NCBI GenBank assembly: GCA_022376515.1
Contig: WTXI01000072.1
Span: 101,732-165,731, forward strand
DNA length: 64,000 nt
Reading direction: 5' to 3'
Origin: Lactifluus volemus
Lineage: Eukaryota > Basidiomycota > Agaricomycetes > Russulales > Russulaceae
In this document: piece by piece, positions 53,094-61,621 of the stretch
Layout: each line of letters starts with the position of its first letter
Numbering within the stretch: the stretch's first letter is position 1
Notes under the pieces: model-generated
What the model was told of the DNA's origin: nothing
Seen by the model: the letters and a program-made list of their open reading frames with translations, nothing else
Database searches by the model: none
Position numbers and translations under genes: made by a program

Positions 53094-54788
53094 TTGATTC
53101 AACCAGATGTTGGAAGAGAAGCCTACCAGGTTACCACCCGTGACGGACGAGGAAATCTACTCAACGACTTTTGTGAATTTATAAACAACTCCTGGTATCT
53201 AATCGAACCAGACCCGGACGGGAACATCTTCCGAACCCGCTCAGGAAACCTCTTACAACCCATACATTGCTCTACAGCAGGCTTAGGCTACTGGAGAGAA
53301 ACTGACAGAGAACACCCCGCGTACCGATCCCCTAGACCGCCAGGTAGATTCGGCATCTCAACCTCAAACTTCTCTGACTCTGAGGCCGAAGAAGAACCCC
53401 CAGCCTCCCCTCAACAACAGCCAAACCCCCTCGCGGACAACACTCTTGCTGCTGCTACTAGTGCCATTGTCACCTTACAAGGAACTCATCCCCTCACTCC
53501 TGAACAACCACCCGCTATGGCCCAACAAATATCCTCACAAGTTTACGACCTCTACCAGCGCGGAGGAAGTCTCCTTCCCCCGCTACTCTCCTCCCAAGCC
53601 GCCCCTGGTACCCCTAGTGGGTTGCCTCCCATCCCAGTCGCCGCCGCCTCCTCCTCTAGCCAAAGGACAGTCCAAGCGGGGAGCACTATAACCGCCGCCA
53701 CTGCTGCCCCTACAAATCCAGGGACTGGAGGATTAAAAGGGCTGGCCCCCTCAATCTTCTATGGAGATCGAAACAGGAGCGACCTCTTCCTAAAAGAGTT
53801 CAAGCAATGGAAACTCATAAATCGAAATAGCGACGAAATGAGTAACCCGTTCAATCGTGTCCTCATGGCCCTCAGCTATATTAAAGGAGAGAAAGTCAAT
53901 GATTGGCAGGAAGAGCAACTGACAAAGCTCGAGGCCACTACGCACCAACACACTGATGAAGTTCTCTGGAACGATTTCGAACAGGCCTTCAAAGACGCCT
54001 TTACGGACTCAAATAAAAAGCAACGCGCATATGAGAAGCTCAAGGCGCACCAAATGATTAACGACGACATCGACATGTACATCTCTGGCTTCGAAAATCT
54101 GGTCAAACAAGCGGGGTGGTCACAAAACGATGCCGGAACCATGGACCTGTTCCAGGCAGGACTCAAACACGAACTAAAGAAGGCCATCCTCAACCAGGAG
54201 ACCTGGCCTACCACCTTAGACCAGTGGGAACGAGACGCTAGGAACCAGAACAATCAACACAAGGCCAGGGTGGCCCTTCTTGGACAACGACCGGGCCAGC
54301 CAAGCCGACCGACCCTAACTCAGGAACAGCTAAGAAGGGGGATGGGACTACCCCCGAAGCCCTCACAGCCTAGGAGAGACCCCTTCGCCATGGACGTCGA
54401 CACTGCTCATACCGAGGCCAACTTGGCAACGCGTGCCCAGCGGGAGAAATTCCGAAAGGAAGGACGATGCATGGGATGTGGACAGTTTGGCCACTTCGTC
54501 AAAAACTGCCCCAAGGGACAACCCTCCAGACGCGTTCCCCAGACCACCAGAGGCGGACAACAAGGCAGGCAGCCTTCTGGAAGCCGGCCATCCTACGCGC
54601 AGCCTCGAACCCGTTCGGGTGACTGGCGCCAACCCCCTCCAGCATATGTGCCACGACCACCACCCTACAGGACCAGCCACAGTGCCCCAGAACCAGAACC
54701 ACCGCTCATCGACCTACTCCCCTCCTTGGAAGACCCCATGCCCGCGGTTAATCCTGGGGCTCCCGCGGAGGTGGCGCAACACCTTTGA
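53094..54788 (+). CDS. G4 Gag
   Basis: 564 codons; the frame is open upstream to about 52940 without an ATG (it includes DNNHWTYIPLRIRDGLPAHV), so the true start is uncertain. CEFINNSWYLIEPDP is the shared Gag N-terminal motif. The capsid-like core is GLAPSIFYGDRNRSDLFLKE, the zinc knuckle CMGCGQFGHFVKNC, and the tail is Pro-rich. It ends CACCTTTGA with pol in the -1 frame. Confidence 0.9.
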   Translation: MIQPDVGREAYQVTTRDGRGNLLNDFCEFINNSWYLIEPDPDGNIFRTRSGNLLQPIHCSTAGLGYWRETDREHPAYRSPRPPGRFGISTSNFSDSEAEEEPPASPQQQPNPLADNTLAAATSAIVTLQGTHPLTPEQPPAMAQQISSQVYDLYQRGGSLLPPLLSSQAAPGTPSGLPPIPVAAASSSSQRTVQAGSTITAATAAPTNPGTGGLKGLAPSIFYGDRNRSDLFLKEFKQWKLINRNSDEMSNPFNRVLMALSYIKGEKVNDWQEEQLTKLEATTHQHTDEVLWNDFEQAFKDAFTDSNKKQRAYEKLKAHQMINDDIDMYISGFENLVKQAGWSQNDAGTMDLFQAGLKHELKKAILNQETWPTTLDQWERDARNQNNQHKARVALLGQRPGQPSRPTLTQEQLRRGMGLPPKPSQPRRDPFAMDVDTAHTEANLATRAQREKFRKEGRCMGCGQFGHFVKNCPKGQPSRRVPQTTRGGQQGRQPSGSRPSYAQPRTRSGDWRQPPPAYVPRPPPYRTSHSAPEPEPPLIDLLPSLEDPMPAVNPGAPAEVAQHL

Positions 54789-55373
54789 AGGATGAACCAG
54801 GAGGAACGAGAAAGGGTGTGGGACGAATTACAGAAAGAGGATGGGGAGGATTTTCTCTAAGCTCCTGTCCGCCAACCTGGCATGGAGCGGAACAACCACG
54901 CATCTTGTTCATACGACACCGAGGCATTAAGTCAATAAATATGCCCTTTATTTTTTGGTCTATGCGTGGAATGGTTGGAGAAGTGGCCCTTGTCGACAGT
55001 GGGGCGAGTGAAAATTTTATTGACCAACGAACAGTTGAGCGGTGGGGGATTGCCACCCGCCAACTCCCAATACCAGTGCAAGTTACCAATGTAGACGGAA
55101 CAAACAACCGAAGCGGTGTGGTTACGCGGTACGCCGTACTCCACGTCACCCAAGGAAATAAAAGCGAGGAACTACTATTCCTCGTCGCCAATCTAGGAAG
55201 GGACCGAATAATCTTCGGCTTCACCTGGCTCAAGGCGTTCAACCCAAAGATCGACTGGACAAATATGACTTGGGATGATGCCCCTATTGAGGTGGCCACT
55301 CGTGCGGTCACCAGAGCCCGCTTCCTAGGGGTGGAAAACCATGCAAAGCGACGACTCAGGGAGGCAGACGTTA
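54785..55373 (+). CDS. G4 Pol start: protease, truncated
   Basis: It begins TTG overlapping the gag TGA. VALVDSGASENFIDQRTVER is the protease active site, followed by NVDGTNNRSGVVTRYAVLHV and IIFGFTWLKAFNPKIDW. The frame runs into LTR1d at 55374. RT and later domains are absent. Confidence 0.9.
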
Positions 55374-56248
55374 TGTTACGGTTATGCGGGCCGCCTGGCC
55401 CATTTCTTACTGTTTTCCGTCTGATTTTCGACTTGTGTTATGACCTAGGATCCCTTTCCTTGGCCAGCCCCTTCTGTTCTGCTTCTAGGGGCTGTGCGTC
55501 GCCGTTTTGGATGTGTATTTGACTCAGGGATCATGACTCAAATCTTGAGTCAGCGTTTTTGACTCAGATCTTGAGTTAGACGCACTGAGTCAGTTCTTGA
55601 GTCATCAGAACTGACTCAGGTCCTTAGTCAATAGTCTTGACTTCGCTACTGTACTGTGACCGTTGTAGGATAGTTGGCTGGCCCTCTGTATGCATAAATA
55701 GGGCCCTATGGACGAGCTAAAGCCCCAGCTTCAGCTTCGTCCAGAATCACAGCAGTTGTTAGCTTGACACTCAATCTCCCTCTCTTCTTGTAAATCCCCT
55801 CTTCGTACCTTGATCTAGGTACTTCGCGCCACGATCAGACATCTGTGAACTTGTTCCATTTCTGTGAAACTAGTTCCCAGACGCCTGAACCCTAATATGA
55901 ACGCGTTGTGAGAAGTAGTCCCCACTTCTCACCCTGCGTCCGCCCTAGAACCTTAGTTCAACCTCCCACGAGTGTCCTTGGAAGGCGAGCACCCCTTGCA
56001 TTCCAATTACACTCGCGCCCGCATTGCGGTTGAACCTACAGATCGTCTTTCATCCATCTGCCACCATCTATCCTATTTGGGAACGGCAACTCCGACCATC
56101 GCGTGCGCCGGCCCGTACTACCCATCCCACGCGACACAGAACCGAGAGTTCGCACAGTCAAGTCTATCCTTCACAGGAACTTGCCTGCGCGTTCTTTAAA
56201 TCGACTACTGAAGCTCACTTCGAGCCACGGTCCCTGTGAACCGTGACA
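55374..56248 (+). repeat. LTR1 copy d, 5' LTR of G5
   Basis: 875 bp, TGTTACGGTTATGCGG...GAACCGTGACA, directly followed by the G5 interior. Seven intact TGACTCA heptamers plus one mutated (TGAGTTA). Inverted relative to copy c, 2.9 kb away. Confidence 0.92.
55520..55619 (+). promoter_or_regulatory. TGACTCA array in LTR1d
   Basis: Seven perfect heptamers and one with a single change. A TATA-like GCATAAATA follows at about 55690, then the GACGAGCTAAAGC hairpin. Confidence 0.6.
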
Positions 56249-56251
56249 TAA

Positions 56252-58282
56252 GCTGAAGCTCCCTTCCCCACTCCTCCTAAGAAGTCTAGGAAGGAGTGTG
56301 TGCCAGAAACAGACAGAACGGTGTCGATAACAGTTGGTTGGACCGAACAGCCAGGGTATTGGACCCTCGTCACCACTCGCACCGCCCCAGACCTCGCCCC
56401 GCATATAGTTGGAAGTGCATATTGGCACAACGACCCTGAGAACCCCAAGAAGAACTCTTATCGAGTCAATGCTCCTGACGGAGCGTCACAGGCTATTGAA
56501 TTTTTTAACAACCAGTGGTATTCTATTGCGTGGGCCCCAGACAAAGAAGTATACACTTCTAAACGAGAGAACGTCATACCAGAACTTGCAAGACAAGTGT
56601 TGGGATTAGACTGGTACATACCGAGCGATCCGCAACACCCAGACCACACAACACACACATTGACACCAGTGCCCTCACCAGTACCTTCGCCTACCGGCTC
56701 TAATCGCAGCGCGTCATCGGCGGGGTCCAGATTTAGATATCAGCAACCAGAACAAGTGCTAGAACCAATTATTCAACCGCTACAACCCCCGCTGCAAGCG
56801 TCCACACAAAGTCTTCAGCAACTTCTTCATGCACCTGCTCCCCAAGTGTCATCACCACCATTACAAATACCAACGATTCAGCTACCAATGGATCAATCCA
56901 TATCGAGTGTATCCCTGGTCAGTGATCCAGGGTCAGGGATGCTGATTGATGCCCCTGCATTTGTGGACATCCCTGTTCCACCCATCACACCACACCCCTC
57001 GCTCATTGGACCAGTGGACAGAGCGGCGTATGTGAGGGCCACCCAAGCCCTCACAGCCCTTGTCCCGGCCGGAGCCAGCTCCTCTGGACCATCTGGAGGA
57101 GGACCTTCGGGTGGGGCACACCCGGGAGGTGGTGGAGGTGGAGGTGGAGGTGGAGGTGGAGGTGGAGGTGGAGGTGGAGGTGGAGGAGGTGGAGGTGGGG
57201 GCGGAGGAGCAGCTCAGGCCGCCGCCCAACAACCTCAACAACCTCAAGGCCATGCAGGTCTGAGAGGCCTACCCCCTCGCATCTTTACTGGGGCAAGGAA
57301 TGACCTCCAACGCTTCATTCAGGCGTTCAACATCTATTGGGAACTCAACCACAACCATGAGACCATGGCAAACCCCTATCTTCGCTGCCTTACTGCGATG
57401 GGTCTCATGGTGGGGCCAGATGTTGACCAATGGGTGCATGCACAATTTGCCGCCATGAGCAGGGGGGTCAGAGCATTCCGACGCGACCCAACAGACCCTG
57501 ATGGCATTGACCCGGACTCGGATCTTGTCTGGGAGAACTTCAATGCTGCGTTCGTCCATCAGTATCGAGATGTGACAGAACGGGAGGCTGCTCTGGGACA
57601 AATGCTGGACCTAAAGATGCAGGGGAACGACTTGGGAACCTACATAAACAAGTTCAACAACCTGCGAGAGCTGGCCCAATGGGGTGCTGATGACCCAGGA
57701 ACCCTTTGGCAGTTCCGCTCAGGGTTGAACAAAGCCCTCCATCGAAACATCATCGAGCGGACAGATGCCCTTCCTCGGACCCTTGCAGCATGGCAAAACG
57801 CGGCCCTCACCTTCCATGGGAAGTGGCTGGAAGCCAAAATTGCGGTGGATGATATGTCGCCTCGTGCATGCACCCCAGCACAGAGACGCGTCCAATGGGC
57901 TATGGCCCTTGGAAGAAACCAACCGCAGTCGAGGCCAAGACAGCCACATTCAGATGCCATGGATGTAGATGCAATTCGCACCACTCCCCTCTCCCCAGAA
58001 GAAAAGAAGAAGTTTATGGCAGAGGGACGCTGTTTCAACTGCCAGCAGCAAGGGCATATGAGCCGACAGTGCCCAAGCAAGAAGAAGAAGTTCCAAAGCA
58101 ACGTGAAAACCCCTCCTCAGCGCGCTGCAGCCAGAGTCGTTGAGGAGGAGGAACAGGAAGACAAAGTTATCGATCGGGAAGCTTTGAAGAAGGGACTCTG
58201 GGCCCTGTCAGACGAAGACAAGAACCACATTATGAACGAAATGATCACTGAACAAGTCAAGTCTGCGACTCCGGATTTTTGA
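56252..58282 (+). CDS. G5 Gag
   Basis: The frame opens after a TAA at the LTR edge and has no early ATG; GTG at 56300 (VPETDRTVSITVGW) is one possible start. Shared motif FFNNQWYSIAW, then a Pro/Gln-rich region, a run of about 25 Gly (57127-57210), capsid-like GLRGLPPRIFTGARNDLQRF...LDLKMQGNDLGTYINKFNNL, zinc knuckle CFNCQQQGHMSRQC and acidic tail. It ends GGATTTTTGA, with pol in the -1 frame. Confidence 0.92.
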   Translation, partial: AEAPFPTPPKKSRKECVPETDRTVSITVGWTEQPGYWTLVTTRTAPDLAPHIVGSAYWHNDPENPKKNSYRVNAPDGASQAIEFFNNQWYSIAWAPDKEVYTSKRENVIPELARQVLGLDWYIPSDPQHPDHTTHTLTPVPSPVPSPTGSNRSASSAGSRFRYQQPEQVLEPIIQPLQPPLQASTQSLQQLLHAPAPQVSSPPLQIPTIQLPMDQSISSVSLVSDPGSGMLIDAPAFVDIPVPPITPHPSLIGPVDRAAYVRATQALTALVPAGASSSGPSGGGPSGGAHPGGGGGGGGGGGGGGGGGGGGGGGGGGGGAAQAAAQQPQQPQGHAGLRGLPPRIFTGARNDLQRFIQAFNIYWELNHNHETMANPYLRCLTAMGLMVGPDVDQWVHAQFAAMSRGVRAFRRDPTDPDGIDPDSDLVWENFNAAFVHQYRDVTEREAALGQMLDLKMQGNDLGTYINKFNNLRELAQWGADDPGTLWQFRSGLNKALHRNIIERTDALPRTLAAWQNAALTFHGKWLEAKIAVDDMSPRACTPAQRRVQWAMALGRNQPQSRPRQPHSDAMDVDAIRTTPLSPEEKKKFMAEGRCFNCQQQGHMSRQCPSKKKKFQSNVKTPPQRAAARVVEEEEQEDKVIDREALKKGLWALSDEDKNHIMNEMITEQVKSATPDF
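57127..57210 (+). repeat. GGAGGT microsatellite in G5 gag
   Basis: About 13 GGAGGT units coding for poly-Gly, in the same Gag position as in G2. Confidence 0.88.
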
Positions 58283-59894
58283 AGAGCTCGTGCCGCGCGA
58301 TCTGGCTACGAGCTTTAGGACTGAAACGAATGTACATTAGCTATGCCAATGCCTTGAATCTACCAGTTTCATTCGCCTCAGTCACGAAAACGATCGCAGA
58401 CAAAGTCCTTGTCGACAGTGGAGCAACCGAAAACTTTGTGGACCGACGCACAGTCCAACGTTGGGGAATAGGAACCAGAAAACTCGACCGCCCTCGACAA
58501 GTGTTCAATGTCGATGGAACCGAGAACAAGGAGGGAACTCTCACAGAATACTGCACGCTTCGATGTGTGGTAGGTGATAGAGATGCCCTTCAAAGGTTCT
58601 ATGTTACCAACCTTGGCCACGATCGAGTCCTGCTGGGGTACCCATGGCTCTCTGAATTCAATCCTCGCATTGATTGGACAAAGGGGAGGGTACAAGAAGG
58701 GGACATTCGCATTGAAACAATGTGGAGAAAACACCTGAAACTTCGACAACAACATATCGACAGAGAAAGAAAGGAGGCACGCATTGATCGCACCAATGTG
58801 GCCCAAGAATGGGCCATAAAGGCACACCAGGAACAAGTGAACAGTGGGGTGGAACGCGAGGTATTACCACCCCAGTACCAAGACTATGCGGACGTCTTTG
58901 ACGAAGAGAAATCCCATCACTTCCCACCATCACGACCAGAAGATCATGCCATCGTCTTGAAGGAGAATGCCCCAGCCACCATCAATTGTAAAGTCTATGC
59001 ACTCACCAGGGAAGAGAGAGAGGCGACCCAGAAATTCATAGAGGAGAATGAACGATGGGGATTCATCGAAAAGTCCAACTCTCCCTGGTCAACTCCCTGG
59101 TTCTTCATAAAGAAAAGAGATGGGGGTCTTCGCCCCATCCAAGACTACAGAGAAGTAAACAGCTGGACAGTGCGAGATGTGTACCCCATCCCTCGCATTG
59201 AGCAAATTCTGGAAGCCTTGCATGGGCGCACCCTCTTCACAGCATTAGACATTCGTTGGGGCTACCACAACATTCAAATTCGTCCTGAGGATCGATGGAA
59301 AGCTGCGTTTAAGACCCCCTTTGGTCTGTATCAGCCGAAGGTGATGCTCTTTGGCCTCCAGAACTCCCCAGCCACCTTCCAGCGTTGCATGGACCGGGTC
59401 TTTGCCAGGATCATGAACCGCTACCCAGGGAAGGTGTTTGTGTATATGGACGATGTTTTGATTGCCACTGGAGGAGATGTGGAAGAACATCGGAGGATAG
59501 TTCGAGAAATCCTCAAGATGTTCCACCAAGAATCCTTCTTCCTCAAATTGTCGAAGTGCAAGTTCGAGCGAACCAGCATTGACTACCTTGGCATTCGCGT
59601 GGAGCAGGGAACCATCCGCATCGACCCCACAAAGAGGAAGGGACTGTCTCAATGGCCTCGAACCTTATCTTCAGTAAAGGAAGTACGGAGCACGCTTGGG
59701 GTCTTGGGGTATCAAAGACCATTCATTCCCCACTTCGCACACCTTGCAGCCCCGCTCACGACCCTGCTGAAGAAGGGACGACCATTTAAATGGACGGATG
59801 AGTGCACCAAGGCTTTGGATGCACTCCTCCAGATTGTAGAGTCCGACCCTGTCCTCCAACGACCTGACTATGACCGCCCTTTCGAGATGGAGGT
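58279..59894 (+). CDS. G5 Pol: protease, RT, partial RNase H
   Basis: Starts TTG in TTGA at the gag stop. Protease VLVDSGATENFVDRRTV; RT with FTALDIRWGYHNIQI, FGLQNSPATFQRC and the intact catalytic VFVYMDDVLIAT; then DYLGIRVEQGTIRIDPTKRK and the RNase H start DYDRPFEMEV. LTR4 interrupts at 59895. No stops or frameshifts in 538 codons, so this copy was functional until recently. Confidence 0.95.
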
Positions 59895-60421
59895 TGTTAC
59901 GGTTTGGCACGTGATCTGCTTATGTATTACGGTTTGGCACGTGATTATCTCTGGGTCTTTCCGAGGTATCTCCGTAGATCTCCGTAGTTTCTCCGTTCGA
60001 TCTACGATATATTATTTAGAAGGCATGTCACGCTGTGACATGCCTGGGACTCCATGACTCAGCATCACACCCTAGGAGTATATAAACCGGTCCGTTGTAG
60101 CTTGTCTCCTTAGACTTCACTTCGTCTGCAATCAGACTAGTTGAACCCTCTTCCCTTCTTGTCCCTTCAAGTCAGACCTCCTGACCGTTGTCAATACAAG
60201 ACTTAGTCTTGTCTTGTGATTGCCCTTGACCTCTCCCTTGACGATACAGTAGAGTGCATCCGTCAGCGCGACGCTCTCCTCTATAGTTAAGCCAGGGAAG
60301 AACTCGAGTAATCCTCGTCGTGCTGAGCCTGGTTGCCACACTCAGCCCTCCTCGCATTACTCAAGCACACGTCGTGCGCCAAGGCCCCTCTGAGCCTTGA
60401 CAAAAGCAAAGTCTCCTAACA
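59895..60421 (+). repeat. LTR4 (5' LTR of G6)
   Basis: TGTTACGGTTTGGCACGTG at 59895 to GTCTCCTAACA at 60421 (527 bp, right end inferred from the TGTTA/TAACA ends). GTTACGGTTTGGCACGTGAT is directly repeated near the left end. TGACTCA (about 60054) lies 20 bp before a clear TATATAAA box (about 60079). Inserted in G5 RNase H; the 5-mer before it is GAGGT. Confidence 0.8.
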
Positions 60422-60980
60422 ACCCTAAACCCTACAAGACCTCAGTTGGTCTTCAAACCACTAGCTAAAGTCCGCCCAAAGTCGACCCTTCACTCGTAGA
60501 GGAGCTACGCGCCCTTACAAGTGAAGAAAGAGGAAGAACCCCGTCGCATTTTCGCACCCAGAGGAAGAACCCTGTGCCCTACCGAGACCCCAGTCATCCT
60601 TAGTCATCATACCACGAATAAGGAAACCCCTTCGACTCCCCCGAGAACCCATCACTCCTGTTCCCCCTCCTACCTTTGATCTTCGAGCCCTACTCCGAGG
60701 ACCACCGTATACCACCCACGCCTTCCACGAGTTTATACCAGGAAAGAAGGTACATTACACCCACATCCACGCCCTCCAGCACGAGTGTTTCTGCAAGGAA
60801 GACCGTTGCCGTTACCACACCCAAAGATAGATCCATCACACGCGCCCGATCACCCAGAAAGACCACAAGCACCTGAAAGGACCCCCATCTTAAATAGGGC
60901 AGACCTTAGACCTTATCTCTTTAACCGCCGCTTGAGAAGCCAACCAAGGGACCTTATCTTTCACATCCGCCTAGAACTTG
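60422..60980 (+). other. G6 interior, 5' end with possible gag start
   Basis: After the LTR4 end the plus strand reads, in one frame, LVEELRALTSEERGRTPSHF and RTQRKNPVPYRDPSHP, then stops; a second frame at 60676-60876 is Ser/Thr/Pro-rich. This could be the N-terminus of a Gag with lost bases. Cut at 60981 by LTR5. Confidence 0.45.
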
Positions 60981-61587
60981 TGTTAAGGTTCCAAGTAGGA
61001 CCTTTGTACGAAATGTACGATCGTTCGCGAAGTCAAGAGCGAGACTTGCAAGGCGTGCAAGTCAAGATCAAAGGTTCGATAAAGACGAGACTTAGTAAAC
61101 GACTAAGTCAAGAGCGTTTCAGATGTCAAGGGCTTTGGGCTTAGGGGATAAGACCAAAGTGTCAAGAAGTCGAAGAGCGTGATGTCAAGAGGGTTCTCTC
61201 AGGTCTGATGCTTCTAGGCAAGCAAGGTTCTAATAGATAGAAGACTTGGATTGCGAAACAAAACTGAGACTTAAGGTCTCTAGGGCAGAAGGTACAGGGT
61301 TTATATAGAAAGAAATGAGGCTATGTACACAGCTGTAGGGGCTGTGACCTTCGTACAGCTTTCAGGGTTTGAAACATGTTCCAGGAATCAGCGAGTCATC
61401 CTGTGCATGTGGCTGTTGCTTGAGGCTGTACGGTGCTGTGTAAAGCTGTATCGTGAGAGAAACAAGTAAGCGATCTGAAACAAAGCGATCGGCAGTCCAT
61501 CCACATAAGCAAAGGAGTCAGCAGAAATGAGTCATCAGTCCGAAAAATGTATAGTATGAGTCAGCAAACACGTGTCAGTCCATAACA
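60981..61587 (-). repeat. LTR5 (3' LTR of G7)
   Basis: The right end CAGTCCATAACA (61587) lies directly beside the G7 purine tract (61588-61606). The left end TGTTAAGG at 60981 is inferred from the complementary ends. In minus sense it has TGACTCA sites at about 61556 and 61527, upstream of a TATATAAA at about 61298. Confidence 0.65.
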
Positions 61588-61621
61588 CCATCCCCCGTCT
61601 AAGGCGCAGTCCCACCTGCGT

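Larger units (their letters stand above)
52477..55373 (+). mobile_element. Ty3/Gypsy G4, gag and start of pol
   Basis: Two small ORFs, Gag with zinc knuckle and the protease start. It is bounded on the left by LTR1c and broken on the right by LTR1d/G5. Its own LTRs are not in the window. Confidence 0.85.
55374..59894 (+). mobile_element. Ty3/Gypsy G5 (LTR1 family), 5' LTR to RNase H
   Basis: The best-preserved LTR1-family copy: 5' LTR, uninterrupted Gag, and Pol open through protease and RT. It is broken in RNase H (FEMEV) by LTR4 at 59895. The 3' half is not in the window. Confidence 0.93.

Noticed and set aside
51602..56248. LTR1 copies c and d as the two LTRs of one element containing G4
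   Set aside because: They are inverted to each other, whereas LTRs of one element must be direct repeats; d is the 5' LTR of G5.
60415..60440. Telomere-like AACCCTAAACCC after LTR4
   Set aside because: Only about two degenerate units at an LTR edge; more likely the start of the element's internal region.
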